From the NCBI GenBank assembly GCA_949372595.1, contig CASIAN010000014.1, positions 1-64,000 on the forward strand: a stretch of 64,000 nt of DNA, read 5' to 3'. This stretch comes from CPC320 sp002336405 (GTDB lineage: Bacteria; Pseudomonadota; Alphaproteobacteria; Rhodobacterales; Rhodobacteraceae). Each line of letters starts with the position of its first letter. Position 1 is the first letter of the stretch. The notes under the pieces were generated by a model. That model did no database searches. It saw nothing but the letters and a program-made list of their open reading frames with translations, and was not told the DNA's origin. The translations under genes and the position numbers were made by a program. Below are positions 9,301 to 18,523 of this stretch, piece after piece.

Positions 9301-10056
9301 ATGACCGTCACTCACCTGCACAAAAATCTCGACCATTGGTCCGAGCGCGTCGATCTGGCCGCAGCGTTTCGCTGGACTGCGCGGCTCAACATGCACGAAG
9401 CCGTGGCAAACCATTTTTCCCTCGCCATCAACGACGAGGGCACGCGCTTTTTGATGAACCCTAACCAAGTCCATTTCGCCCGGATAAAAGCCTCAGATCT
9501 GATCGTTGTTGACGCCAATGATCCCGATACATTGTCAGGACCAAACGCGCCCGACGCCACCGCTTGGGGGCTGCATGGGGGCATGCACCGCCACTGTCAG
9601 CACGCCCGGTGCGCTATGCATGTACATTCAATTCACGCAACAGTGTTGGCCTCACTCGCCGACAGCAGTCTGCCGCCGATTGATCAGAACTCCGCGGCGT
9701 TCTTCAACCGTTATGTGATTGACGACCACTACGGCGGGTTGGCCTTTGAGCAAGAGGGCAAGCGCTGTGCGCATTTATTGACAGATCCCCGCAAAAAAGT
9801 ACTCATCATGGGCAATCACGGGGTGATGATTATTGGCGATACGGTCGCAGATACCTTTGACCGCTTGTTTTATTTCGAACGCGCCGCAGAGACCTATATT
9901 CGGGCGCTGCAAACCGGCCAGCCACTGCGGATATTATCTGATGAAATTGCGGAAAAAGCAGCCCGCGAATTAGAAGAATACCCCGATCAGGGCGCGCGGC
10001 ACCTCGATGAATTAAAGGCGATCCTGGATGATGAAGGATCAAACTATAGCCAATAG
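9301..10056 (+). CDS. Class II aldolase/adducin family protein
   Basis: A 251-residue cytoplasmic protein of the class II aldolase/adducin fold (fuculose-phosphate aldolase and relatives). The expected zinc-ligand region appears as HCQHARCAMHVHSIHATVLA near residues 97-117, and a later histidine lies in GNHGVMIIGDT near residue 167. Substrate cannot be inferred, and stand-alone members are often of unknown activity. The ATG at 9301 follows a GGGG tract and begins MTVTHLH; an in-frame ATG at 9259 is less likely. It faces the methyltransferase gene convergently. Confidence 0.85.
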   Translation: MTVTHLHKNLDHWSERVDLAAAFRWTARLNMHEAVANHFSLAINDEGTRFLMNPNQVHFARIKASDLIVVDANDPDTLSGPNAPDATAWGLHGGMHRHCQHARCAMHVHSIHATVLASLADSSLPPIDQNSAAFFNRYVIDDHYGGLAFEQEGKRCAHLLTDPRKKVLIMGNHGVMIIGDTVADTFDRLFYFERAAETYIRALQTGQPLRILSDEIAEKAARELEEYPDQGARHLDELKAILDDEGSNYSQ

Positions 10057-10116
10057 ACCCCAATTGCGCCCAACGACCCGACCAAACCGCTCACCTATGT
10101 TGCACGGTTTACCAGT

Positions 10117-10746
10117 TCACAGTTTGTGAAACAGTGCTATCTTTGCCAAGTCGTCTTTGTGCGCACCCTCTGCGCCCACGCCATAAATCGCCACATCCTG
10201 CAGCATAAACCCGGTGATCTGCGACGAAAGCGCCGCAAACTTTGCGGCGAAACCCGCACTTTTCCAATGGCGCGCATTGATCGTCATTCCGATCACCGCA
10301 CCGGGGCAGGCCACGCGCAACACTTCGTCAAGTGCCTCGGGGCCGACATGGCCGGTGGTAAACGTTCCGGCGCTGATAACCCCAAGATAGCTGCCGTCAG
10401 CCACCGGCAAACGCGCCGTCAGGTCGCCAATAAAAACCCCGCGGTACAGCTGCTTATCCTCAGCCACCGCCAGCATCTGCGGTGAAATATCGGTCCCATC
10501 CAAAGGAGAGACCCCGCGGTCAGCAAGCGCCTGCCCCAACAATCCGGTCCCGGCACCAAGATCGAGCACCGGCGCAGTTCCCCCCGCAGCAATAAAAGCC
10601 TCAGCCATCGCCTCAGGCAGGGTATAGTGCATCTGAGCGGCAAAACTGGCGTCATAGCTTTCGGCCCATTCTGCATAGAGACGGGCATTATCGCCAGAGG
10701 TTTTGATCCCATAGGCGTCATCAAGGTTCGGAGTTTTCTGTGCCAT
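10117..10746 (-). CDS. SAM-dependent methyltransferase
   Basis: A 209-residue class I methyltransferase. The SAM-binding motif reads VLDLGAGTGLLGQAL, followed by the acidic loop DGTDISPQML. No membrane or export signal is present. The N-terminus (ARLYAEWAESYDASF) resembles small-molecule methyltransferases of the UbiE/TPR-associated kind, but the substrate is not evident. The start at 10746 (MAQKTPN) is preferred over a longer frame reaching 10818 because upstream residues are atypical and overlap the divergent gene's promoter. Divergent from the SDR gene. Confidence 0.82.
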   Translation of the reverse strand: MAQKTPNLDDAYGIKTSGDNARLYAEWAESYDASFAAQMHYTLPEAMAEAFIAAGGTAPVLDLGAGTGLLGQALADRGVSPLDGTDISPQMLAVAEDKQLYRGVFIGDLTARLPVADGSYLGVISAGTFTTGHVGPEALDEVLRVACPGAVIGMTINARHWKSAGFAAKFAALSSQITGFMLQDVAIYGVGAEGAHKDDLAKIALFHKL

Positions 10747-10824
10747 GGCAACACTCAAGCCAAATCGGCGATGAAACGCAAGCCTACCCTTGCAATAAAC
10801 CGCGCGACAGGCGATCACAGCACT

Positions 10825-11694
10825 ATGACACGCACTCTATTTTGTTTTGGCTACGGATACACAGCGCAGGCACTGGCACGGCAGTTGCTGCCCAAAGGCT
10901 GGCGAGTGTTTGGCACCACGCGACGGGCTGAAAACCTTGACCGGCTAGGCGCATCGGGTGCGACGGTGCTTTTATGGCCCGCAGGCGACATCACCAAAGC
11001 GCTGCATGCGGCCAGCCATCTGTTAATCTCGGCCTCGCCAGATGCACAGGGCGATCCGGTATTGCAGGCCTTGGGCGACGAGATCACGCAAATCGCACCC
11101 AACCTGACATGGGCGGGGTATCTATCCACCACCGGGGTCTATGGCGACACAGGCGGGGACTGGGTCAGCGAAGACACCCCCATCAATCCCTCAACCCAGC
11201 GCGGTCAACGGCGAAAAGCCGCAGAACAAGCATGGCGCGCCATTCCCAACCTACCGCTGCATATTTTCCGGCTGGCGGGAATTTACGGACCCGGACGTGG
11301 ACCATTTGCCAAACTGCGCGCCGGTACCGCACGGCGGATTATCAAACCGGGTCAGATGTTCAGCCGCATCCATGTCGACGATATTGCGCAGGTTCTTGCC
11401 GCCTCGATGGACCGGCCCAATCCCGCAGCGATTTATAACGTTTGCGACGACATGCCAGCCCCGCCTCAGGACGTTATCAGTTATGCCGCGTCCCTTCTTG
11501 ACATGCCACCACCGCCGGAAGTTCCGTTCGAGCAGGCCGAGATGTCGCCTATGGCACGCAGTTTCTATGCCGAAAGCAAACGGATAAAAAATGATCGGAT
11601 CAAGTCTGAGCTGGGTGTGGAGCTGATGTACAAAGATTATAAATCAGTGCTTACGGCTATGTTAAAAAGCGAACGTGCTGACAGCACAGATTAA
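10825..11694 (+). CDS. NAD(P)-dependent epimerase/SDR family protein
   Basis: A 289-residue extended-SDR-like protein. It begins MTRTLFCFGYGYTAQALA, a glycine-rich nucleotide-binding motif of the form GxGxxA, and later shows the STTGVYGD segment typical of YeeZ-like epimerases and a RLAGIYGPGRGP motif. Its substrate is unknown. It lies divergent from the methyltransferase gene, about 80 bases away, and converges on dxs. The start was chosen at the ATG that opens the nucleotide-binding fold. Confidence 0.83.
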   Translation: MTRTLFCFGYGYTAQALARQLLPKGWRVFGTTRRAENLDRLGASGATVLLWPAGDITKALHAASHLLISASPDAQGDPVLQALGDEITQIAPNLTWAGYLSTTGVYGDTGGDWVSEDTPINPSTQRGQRRKAAEQAWRAIPNLPLHIFRLAGIYGPGRGPFAKLRAGTARRIIKPGQMFSRIHVDDIAQVLAASMDRPNPAAIYNVCDDMPAPPQDVISYAASLLDMPPPPEVPFEQAEMSPMARSFYAESKRIKNDRIKSELGVELMYKDYKSVLTAMLKSERADSTD

Positions 11695-11774
11695 GGTGCC
11701 TACCACGATCAAACCTATCCCTGCCCAGCGCACTCCCGCCCAGCATGTTCTGGTCCCGTCTGGACCGTCCCCGC

Positions 11775-13676
11775 CTATGCCAGAACTTCGCGCACTTTTT
11801 CTGCGATATCAGCCGCGCGCAATCCGGCGCTGGCATACATTTCTTCGGGGCTGGCCTGATCCAGAAATACGTCAGGCAACACCATTGCGCGATAGCAATA
11901 GCCGTGATCAAACACCCCCTTATCAGACAAAAGCTGCGCCACATGACTGCCAAATCCACCCACGGCACCTTCCTCGATTGTGATCAGCGCCTCATGGGTT
12001 TTAACCAGATGCAAAATCAACGCCTCGTCAAGCGGTTTGGCAAAGCGCGCATCGGCGATGGTCGGGGTAATCCCATCGGCCCGCAGCACCTCGGATGCGG
12101 TCAAAACCTCGCCCAGTCGGGTGCCAAACGATAAAATCGCAACCCGTTGCCCTGCCTGCACTATGCGGCCCTTACCAATCTCTAACGGCTCTGCACGGTC
12201 GGGCATATCGACACCTTGCCCTTCCCCGCGTGGATAGCGAAACGCAATCGGACCAGCGTCATAGCAGGCTGCAGTGGCCACCATATGCATCAGTTCCGCT
12301 TCATCGGCGGCCGCCATCACCACCATACCTGGCAGATTAGAAAGATATGCAATGTCAAAGCTGCCCGCATGGGTGGCACCATCTGCACCAACCAAACCGG
12401 CGCGATCAATCGCAAAGCGCACCGGCAGGCCCTGTATGGCCACATCATGCACCAGCTGATCATACGCGCGCTGTAAAAATGTTGAATAAATCGCGCAAAA
12501 CGGCTTCATGCCGCCCGCCGCCAAGGCCGCAGAAAAGGTCACCGCATGCTGCTCGGCAATGCCTACATCGAAGCAGCGATTAGCGAAATGCTGGGCAAAC
12601 AGATCCAGTCCCGTCCCATCCGGCATCGCCGCAGTGACCGCACAAATTTTATCATCCCGAGCGGCAAGATCGGTCAACGTCTGGGCAAAGACCTTGGTAT
12701 AGGCTGGCGCGTTTGACGCGGCTTTTTGTTGTTTGCCGGTAGAGACGTCAAATTTAGCCGTTGCATGGCCTTTGTCAGGCGCGGCCTCAGCCGGACCATA
12801 GCCCTTGCCTTTTTGGGTTATCACATGAACAAGCGTTGGCCCGGTGGCGCGCTCTTGAACCATGCGCAAAACTGGCAAAAGCTGGTCCATATCATGGCCA
12901 TCAATTGGCCCAATATAGGTGAACCCAAGCTGTTCAAACAACGTACCACCAACCGCAAGCCCCTTGAGCAAACCCTTGACCTGTTTGGCAAGGTTGCGCA
13001 GGCCTTCCGGCAAAAACCGCAGTGCGATCTCTGAAAGGGCCTTTAAGTCCTGAAACCTTGGCTTGGCATAAATCTTTGACAGATACTGCGACATCGCCCC
13101 CACTGGTGGCGCGATAGACATCTCATTGTCATTGAGGATCACAATAAGGCGTTTGTTTAACGCACCTGCATTGTTAAGCGCTTCAAAAGCCATGCCAGCA
13201 CTCATTGCGCCGTCACCAATCACCGCAATCGCATCCCCGTGGCCAATCTCGCTGGCACCGCCAAGGTCACGGGCCACGGCAAAGCCCAGCGCCGCACTGA
13301 TCGAGGTTGAACTATGGGCTGTACCAAACGGATCAAAGGGCGACTCGCTGCGCTTGGTAAAGCCGCTAAGACCATCTTTTTGCCGCAGGCTGTGCATTTT
13401 ATCCCGTCGGCCCGTGAGTATTTTATGGGGATAAGTCTGGTGGCCCACATCCCAAATCAACCGGTCACGCGGTGCGTCAAACACCGCATGCAGCGCGACA
13501 GTCAATTCCACCACGCCAAGACCTGCCCCAAGATGACCCCCAGTTTGAGATACCACCCAAATCGTCTCGGTACGCAATTCCTCTGCCAGAGAATTCAATT
13601 CCCTGTTGGAAAATCGTTTAAGATCGGCCGGCGATTGGACGCTATCAAGCAAAGGGGTGTCAGGTCGCTCGGAGAT
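11775..13676 (-). CDS. dxs: 1-deoxy-D-xylulose-5-phosphate synthase
   Basis: Catalyses the thiamine-diphosphate-dependent condensation of pyruvate and glyceraldehyde 3-phosphate, the first step of the MEP isoprenoid pathway. The thiamine-binding segment GDGAMSAGMAFEALNN, the transketolase-like middle domain and the C-terminal domain are intact. The start is unusual. The family-typical N-terminus (SERPDTPLLDSV) is encoded upstream of the first accepted codon (TTG at 13652), and the codon in the start position, 13676-13674, is ATC. An ideal AGGAGG at 13689-13684 lies seven bases before that ATC. The gene follows ispA in a xseB-ispA-dxs operon. Confidence 0.95.
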   Translation of the reverse strand: MSERPDTPLLDSVQSPADLKRFSNRELNSLAEELRTETIWVVSQTGGHLGAGLGVVELTVALHAVFDAPRDRLIWDVGHQTYPHKILTGRRDKMHSLRQKDGLSGFTKRSESPFDPFGTAHSSTSISAALGFAVARDLGGASEIGHGDAIAVIGDGAMSAGMAFEALNNAGALNKRLIVILNDNEMSIAPPVGAMSQYLSKIYAKPRFQDLKALSEIALRFLPEGLRNLAKQVKGLLKGLAVGGTLFEQLGFTYIGPIDGHDMDQLLPVLRMVQERATGPTLVHVITQKGKGYGPAEAAPDKGHATAKFDVSTGKQQKAASNAPAYTKVFAQTLTDLAARDDKICAVTAAMPDGTGLDLFAQHFANRCFDVGIAEQHAVTFSAALAAGGMKPFCAIYSTFLQRAYDQLVHDVAIQGLPVRFAIDRAGLVGADGATHAGSFDIAYLSNLPGMVVMAAADEAELMHMVATAACYDAGPIAFRYPRGEGQGVDMPDRAEPLEIGKGRIVQAGQRVAILSFGTRLGEVLTASEVLRADGITPTIADARFAKPLDEALILHLVKTHEALITIEEGAVGGFGSHVAQLLSDKGVFDHGYCYRAMVLPDVFLDQASPEEMYASAGLRAADIAEKVREVLA

Positions 13677-13683
13677 GCCAAGC

Positions 13684-13689
13684 CCTCCT
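13684..13689 (-). promoter_or_regulatory. Ribosome-binding site pointing to an ATC start of dxs
   Basis: On the minus strand a perfect AGGAGG is followed by seven bases and then ATC in frame with dxs. The next in-frame initiation-competent codon is TTG at 13652, 31 bases from this site and too far for normal initiation. Confidence 0.7.
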
Positions 13690-13700
13690 TTAAAAAGGCG

Positions 13701-14567
13701 TTAAGTATCGCGGGCAATAACGAACTGTGCCGCTTGTCGCAAGATATCGCCCTCTTCACCATAAACCTCAAGTGCGGCTTGCGCCTCCGCCACCAAATCA
13801 TGCGCACGGCGTTTGGCAGCCTCCAACCCCAGCAGCGATACAAAAGTGGCTTTGCCTGCGCTGCAGTCTTTTTGCAGCCGCTTACCGGCCTTACCGGCGT
13901 CACCCTCTACATCCAGAATATCATCCGCGATTTGAAACGCGAGACCCAGCGCATCGGCATAGCGCCCAAGCGGCGCAATATCGGCTTTTGCCATCCGCGG
14001 ACCCGCGGTTGCAGACCAATGAAACAACGCCCCGGTTTTGCGCCCTTGCAGGCCAGTAATTGTTGCCAGATCAAGCGCAGCATCAGCAGTCTCGGCGGCA
14101 ATATCCTGAGCCTGCCCCAATACCATGCCACGTCCACCCGCCGCCACAGCCAGATGATAGGCCAGCTCGGCCCTGATCGCAGGATCGTCTGAACACGACG
14201 GATGTGCAGCCAGCTCAAAGGCCAGAGCCTGCAGCGCGTCGCCCACCAGAACCGCAGTCGCTTGGTCCCATTTGACATGCACCGTCGGCTGCCCCCGGCG
14301 CAGGTCATCATCATCCATGCATGGCAGATCGTCATGGACGAGAGAATAGGCATGCATCGCCTCAATTGCCGCCGCAGGCCACAGCGCGCGAGGCTGTTCT
14401 ATGCCGTGCAAGCGGGCGGTTTCCAACACCAGAAATGCTCGCAAGCGTTTGCCACCCTGCACCGCATACCCCATGGCTTGCGCAAGCTGATGCGATTGGC
14501 CCTGCAGGATCTGGTCTAGCAGCTGTTGCACCCCGTGCCCAACCGCGGTCAACCGCGCTTGGAACAT
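13701..14567 (-). CDS. ispA: Polyprenyl diphosphate synthase (farnesyl-type)
   Basis: A 288-residue trans-prenyltransferase that elongates dimethylallyl diphosphate with isopentenyl diphosphate. The first aspartate-rich motif is DDLPCMDDDDLRRG near residue 78, and the second is DDILD near residue 212. Length and the small residues before the first motif fit farnesyl or geranylgeranyl diphosphate synthases; chain length cannot be fixed by eye. Its ATG directly abuts the stop of xseB, and dxs follows 24 bases after its own stop, a classic proteobacterial isoprenoid operon. Confidence 0.92.
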   Translation of the reverse strand: MFQARLTAVGHGVQQLLDQILQGQSHQLAQAMGYAVQGGKRLRAFLVLETARLHGIEQPRALWPAAAIEAMHAYSLVHDDLPCMDDDDLRRGQPTVHVKWDQATAVLVGDALQALAFELAAHPSCSDDPAIRAELAYHLAVAAGGRGMVLGQAQDIAAETADAALDLATITGLQGRKTGALFHWSATAGPRMAKADIAPLGRYADALGLAFQIADDILDVEGDAGKAGKRLQKDCSAGKATFVSLLGLEAAKRRAHDLVAEAQAALEVYGEEGDILRQAAQFVIARDT

Positions 14568-14810
14568 TTACAGATCCTCAACCGGCGTTACCCCGCTGGG
14601 CTGGCCACTGCCATCAAGGGTGATCGCTGCGACCTTTTCTTCGGCCTGTTTCAATTTGGTCTCGCAATGTTTTTTCAACTCGGCACCCCGTTCATAAAGC
14701 GCAATCGAATCTTCTAGCGCGACATCGCCACGCTCCAACTGGGTGACGACCTGTTCCAGATCAGCCATCGCCTGTTCAAATGTCATTTCAGCTACGGGGG
14801 TCACGGTCAT
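14568..14810 (-). CDS. xseB: Exodeoxyribonuclease VII small subunit
   Basis: An 80-residue helical protein with the XseB pattern: FEQAMADLEQVVTQLERGD followed by LEDSIALYERGAELKKHCE. It partners XseA, encoded elsewhere, to degrade single-stranded DNA. The start at 14810 (MTVTPVAEM) gives the usual family length; a longer frame to 14870 adds atypical residues. It is the first gene of the xseB-ispA-dxs operon. Confidence 0.93.
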   Translation of the reverse strand: MTVTPVAEMTFEQAMADLEQVVTQLERGDVALEDSIALYERGAELKKHCETKLKQAEEKVAAITLDGSGQPSGVTPVEDL

Positions 14811-14940
14811 AGGCCTGTCCTTTGATATCATCTTTGCGTTAATCCTAGCGCGAGCGCGCGCAATGTACAATTTGGCAATCCGCGCAGATGGCGCAAAAGT
14901 TCAACGCAGTAATTAGTGGCAAAATGGTCTGTTGACCCAG

Positions 14941-15870
14941 TCACGCTGCGCCGCTGTCGATCAACACCTGCACGTGCGCGGCACAGGCCTCGGCCAAGGC
15001 ATCCAGATCATATCCGCCCTCTAATGTTGACACCACCCGCCCCTTACAAAGCCCGCCAGCGAGTGCGCATAAACGCATCGTTAACCAGCGAAAGTCATCT
15101 GTTGACCAATTGAGCCCCGCCAAAGGATCAGCTTGGTGGGCATCAAATCCAGCCGAGATAATTATCAACTCAGGCTGAAACGCCTCCAACCGGGGAAACG
15201 CCTGCGCCTCATAGGCGCGCCGCATTGCCACACCGCCACTGCCCGGCGCAAGCGGCATGTTAACAACTGTGTCAAAGACGCCGGTTTCGTCAATGCCGCC
15301 ACTGCCCGGCCAAAGCGGCATCTGCTGTGACGCAATCAACAGCACCCTGCCTTCATCATAGAGCAATTCCTGCGTGCCATTGCCATGATGCACATCAAAA
15401 TCAACAACCGCCACGCGGTCTAGACCGTGATGATCCAGTGCATGTTTGGCCGCCAACGCAGCGTTTCCCAGCAAACAAAACCCCATCGGGGTCTCGGATT
15501 CTGCATGATGGCCTGGCGGCCTGATGGCACAAAACGCGTTCTGCACCGCACCTGATATCACCATATCAACCGCTTTGACCGCCGCCCCCGCACCGCGGTA
15601 TGCCGCCTCCAATGACCCTGGCGACAAAAATGTATCCCCATCAAGCCCCGCGTACCCTGCCGCGGGCAACGCGGCACGCAAGCTGTCTAGATGGCTTTGG
15701 GGATGGATACGCAACAGATCATCCTCGGCCGCCAATGGCGCGGCGGTTCGCAGCAAATCCATCGGCTCCAGCGCCACAAGAACGCGCTCGAGCCGTGCCA
15801 CCTGTTCAGGATGGCCCGGTGGTGTGACGTGTTTCAGACAATCGGGGTGGGTGAGCAAAGCAGTCGTCAT
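14941..15870 (-). CDS. Histone deacetylase-like / acetylpolyamine amidohydrolase family
   Basis: A 309-residue zinc-dependent deacetylase of the arginase/deacetylase fold. Signature segments are RPPGHHAESE (tandem catalytic histidines near residue 137), VVDFDVHHGNGTQ (zinc ligands) and ISAGFDAHQADPLAGL. Bacterial members remove acyl groups from small amines or proteins; with polyamine genes elsewhere in the window an acetylpolyamine substrate is possible but unproven. It lies upstream of the xseB operon on the same strand, as is common in this bacterial family. The start was chosen at MTTALLTHPD. Confidence 0.9.
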   Translation of the reverse strand: MTTALLTHPDCLKHVTPPGHPEQVARLERVLVALEPMDLLRTAAPLAAEDDLLRIHPQSHLDSLRAALPAAGYAGLDGDTFLSPGSLEAAYRGAGAAVKAVDMVISGAVQNAFCAIRPPGHHAESETPMGFCLLGNAALAAKHALDHHGLDRVAVVDFDVHHGNGTQELLYDEGRVLLIASQQMPLWPGSGGIDETGVFDTVVNMPLAPGSGGVAMRRAYEAQAFPRLEAFQPELIIISAGFDAHQADPLAGLNWSTDDFRWLTMRLCALAGGLCKGRVVSTLEGGYDLDALAEACAAHVQVLIDSGAA

Positions 15871-15885
15871 ATCATTTCCCAAATC

Positions 15886-15920
15886 ATAAAAAAGCCACGG
15901 ATCACCTCCCTAATCCGTGG
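15886..15920 (-). terminator. Rho-independent terminator overlapping the petR stop
   Basis: On the minus strand CCACGGAT, a ten-base loop and ATCCGTGG are followed by CTTTTTTA. The 5' arm is made of the last codons of petR and the stop codon lies in the loop. The eight-base stem is perfect, so the petPR operon probably ends here. Confidence 0.85.
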
Positions 15921-16611
15921 TGAGCATATAACCGGCGCCGCGCACGGTTTGGAGATAGCGCGGTTCTTTCGGATCGCTTTCAATCTTGCGGCGCAGGCGG
16001 GTCACCTGAACATCAACCGCACGCTCTTGGGCCCGTTCGTCATCACGGCCAAGATCTTCTACCAGTTGCAGGCGGCTCACTGCCTCGCCCGGCGTGCTGG
16101 CAAACAGCTGCATAAGCTGTGTCTCAGTCGCGGTCAGACGCACAAGCACATCGCCGCGCCACAACTCACCACGATCAACGTCATAGCGCACGGCACCCAA
16201 GTATAGAATTTTGGGCGTAACGTCCGACAGGCTTGGTTCGGGCATGCGGCGCAAGATCGCATTGATGCGCAGTAACAGCTCTTTGGGCTCAAACGGTTTA
16301 CCCAGATAATCATCCGCCCCCGCCTCGAGACCGATAATTCTCTCATCAGCTTCGCCTTTTGCCGTCAGCAACAAAATTGGGAGCTGCGACGTTTCCCGCA
16401 AAGACCGCGTCAGCGAGACCCCGTCTTCACCCGGCATCATCACATCGAGTACAAGCATGTCAAACGCTAGCCCCTCAAGAAGACGGCGCGCATGACCCGC
16501 ATCTCGCGCTGTGGACACCATAAAGCCTTGTCGGATCAAAAACGTTTGCAACAGGGTCCGAATACGCTCGTCATCATCAACGATCAAAAGATGGGATGCA
16601 AATTTGGTCAT
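15910..16611 (-). CDS. petR: OmpR-family response regulator PetR
   Basis: A 233-residue two-component regulator. The receiver domain occupies residues 1-120, with acidic pair DDD at the start, phosphoacceptor aspartate in LVLDVMMPGEDG and the conserved lysine in YLGKPFEPKEL. A winged-helix DNA-binding domain follows (ERAVDVQVTRLRRKIE). Pairing with a MarR-type gene in the same order matches petP-petR of Rhodobacter, where PetR was linked to cytochrome bc1 gene expression. Its ATG overlaps the petP stop by four bases. A terminator hairpin begins inside its last codons. Confidence 0.9.
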   Translation of the reverse strand: MTKFASHLLIVDDDERIRTLLQTFLIRQGFMVSTARDAGHARRLLEGLAFDMLVLDVMMPGEDGVSLTRSLRETSQLPILLLTAKGEADERIIGLEAGADDYLGKPFEPKELLLRINAILRRMPEPSLSDVTPKILYLGAVRYDVDRGELWRGDVLVRLTATETQLMQLFASTPGEAVSRLQLVEDLGRDDERAQERAVDVQVTRLRRKIESDPKEPRYLQTVRGAGYMLTTD

Positions 16612-17120
16612 GTCGGATAATCCCGCAAGCCTTTATAATGGTGCAGCAGGGTATCATCCATCATCGCCTCAAGCACCGTTCTGAAACCGGCTACCGCTTC
16701 GGGGCCAGCCTGGCGAAACGCCGCGCGCATACGCGCGCGCTGCGCGCCTGACAGTCTATGTTCCAACTGCGCGCCCTCATCTGTTAAAAACAAATGCCGT
16801 TCCCGCCGATCTTTCTGGCCAATGCGGGCCTCAACCAGCCCGTCATTAACCAAGGTCCGCAACACCCGGTTCAACGATTGTTTCGTGACCCCCAGAATAC
16901 TCAGCAAGTTATTGACCGTCGTACCCGGGGCACAATTAATAAAATGGATCGCACGGTGATGGGCACGACCGTAGCTCATCCCGCTCAGAATGCGATCAGG
17001 GTCATCGGTAAAGCCGCGATAGGCAAAAAACATCGCCTCAATGCCCTGTCGCAATTGTTCGTCAGTCAGATATAACAGGGCCTCGCTGGATTGCCGTGAC
17101 ATCGACAGACTTTCCGTCAT
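16608..17120 (-). CDS. petP: MarR-family regulator PetP
   Basis: A 170-residue MarR-type winged-helix protein. The recognition-helix region reads LLSILGVTKQSLNRVLRTLV and the wing ARIGQKDRRERHLFLTDEG. It overlaps petR by four bases, the arrangement of Rhodobacter petPR. PetP probably acts together with PetR in controlling respiratory or photosynthetic electron-transport genes. It is divergent from the branched-chain aminotransferase gene with about 160 bases between the start codons, so both promoters lie in that gap. Confidence 0.88.
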   Translation of the reverse strand: MTESLSMSRQSSEALLYLTDEQLRQGIEAMFFAYRGFTDDPDRILSGMSYGRAHHRAIHFINCAPGTTVNNLLSILGVTKQSLNRVLRTLVNDGLVEARIGQKDRRERHLFLTDEGAQLEHRLSGAQRARMRAAFRQAGPEAVAGFRTVLEAMMDDTLLHHYKGLRDYPT

Positions 17121-17281
17121 CTCTCTTCTCCAATTGCAGTAACTTTGAAACTAAGGTTATGTCAGTCTTGTTGACTTTCCAAGGCTGAACTGGTAGCGAA
17201 TCTGCGTTATACGGAAATAAAATGTCATGTTATGGCATGTCCAACGCAACTAATGCAAAGAATGCGAAAAAGGAATACGGA

Positions 17282-18148
17282 ATGGCTGGCTATGACAATC
17301 GCGACGGCAAAATCTGGATGGACGGGTCGCTGGTCGATTGGCGCGAGGCCAATGTGCATATTCTGACCCATGCGATGCATTATGCCAGCTCAGTATTTGA
17401 GGGTGAGCGTGCCTATAACGGCAAGATTTTCAAAAGCCGCGCACACTCCGAGAGATTGATCCAATCCGGCAAACTGATTGATTTCGACATCCCCTATAGC
17501 ATCGATGAGATAGAAGCCGCCAAACGAAGCGCGCTGGATGCCAACGGTCTGACCGACGGCTATGTCAGGGCGGTCGCATGGCGTGGCGCCGGCGAAGATA
17601 TGGGGGTCGCAAGCGCCCGTAACCCAGTGCATATGGCAGTCGCTGTCTGGTCATGGGGCAATTATTACGGCGATGCAAAAATGAAGGGTGCCAAACTTGA
17701 TATCGCAAAATGGCGCCGCCCCGATCCGGCAACCGCCCCCTCACAGGCCAAGGCGGCAGGGCTTTATATGATCGCCACCATGTCAAAACACACCGCCGAG
17801 GCCAAAGGCTGTTCGGATGCAATGATGTACGATTATCGTGGCTATATAGCCGAGGCCACAGGGGCCAATATCTTTTTTGTCAGAGACGGCGAAGTGCACA
17901 CGCCGATGCCGGATTCGTTTCTCAACGGGCTGACCCGTCAAACGGTGATCGAAATGCTCAAACAGCGCGGTATCACGGTGAACGAGCGTCATATCATGCC
18001 CGAAGAATTAGAGAGTTTTGAGCAATGCTGGCTGACCGGAACCGCCGCAGAAGTAACGCCAGTGGGACAGATCGGTGATTATAATTTCGAGGTCGGCGCC
18101 CTGACACGCGACATCTCGGAAAGCTATGAGAGACTGGTACGCCAATAA
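17282..18148 (+). CDS. ilvE: Branched-chain amino acid aminotransferase
   Basis: A 288-residue PLP-dependent class IV aminotransferase that interconverts branched-chain amino acids and their 2-oxo acids. Typical segments are HAMHYASSVFEGERAYNGKI near the N-terminus and a C-terminal TGTAAEVTPVGQIGDYNF segment. The start at 17282 is supported by AGGA seven bases upstream and by family N-termini (DGKIWMDG); upstream in-frame ATGs at 17222 and 17237 would add a low-complexity tail. It is transcribed divergently from petPR. No attenuator was recognised upstream. Confidence 0.93.
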   Translation: MAGYDNRDGKIWMDGSLVDWREANVHILTHAMHYASSVFEGERAYNGKIFKSRAHSERLIQSGKLIDFDIPYSIDEIEAAKRSALDANGLTDGYVRAVAWRGAGEDMGVASARNPVHMAVAVWSWGNYYGDAKMKGAKLDIAKWRRPDPATAPSQAKAAGLYMIATMSKHTAEAKGCSDAMMYDYRGYIAEATGANIFFVRDGEVHTPMPDSFLNGLTRQTVIEMLKQRGITVNERHIMPEELESFEQCWLTGTAAEVTPVGQIGDYNFEVGALTRDISESYERLVRQ

Positions 18149-18523
18149 GTCAACTGGCCCGAACCAAAGCTGTAAGCCGTTTGTTAGGATTTGATATTTT
18201 TTGCAAACAGGCAGAAGTTAGGCGGGCCTAGGGACAATCAAAGAACTCCGATTGTGGCACATGTCCCTCTTCCGAGCGGCCTTCAGCACTGCTTGGGATA
18301 CCCATGTGTATCGGAGCACAAAACCAATACTTTGGCCGTCTGGGTCGTCATGAGCAAACCATATACACCGACCCCTTTTGGCAAAGCACGCTGAAGGTTG
18401 CAATCAGCTCTGCCCCGCACCACGGCCTGCATAATCGGTGATTACACAGACAAGTGAGGTATTGACGCCTTGTTGAAATCCACTAACGTCTAGAACCTAT
18501 TTTTAACAAAAAATCTAATAGCC
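18149..18523. other. Intergenic stretch without a supported gene
   Basis: Short frames on both strands have no recognisable motif and no ribosome-binding sites. Nothing resembling an RNA gene or repeat was found. The 3' end presumably contains the promoter of the acetyltransferase gene. Confidence 0.4.

Noticed and set aside
13314..14192. 292-codon plus-strand frame across dxs and ispA
   Set aside because: Antisense to two well-identified enzymes and without motifs of its own.
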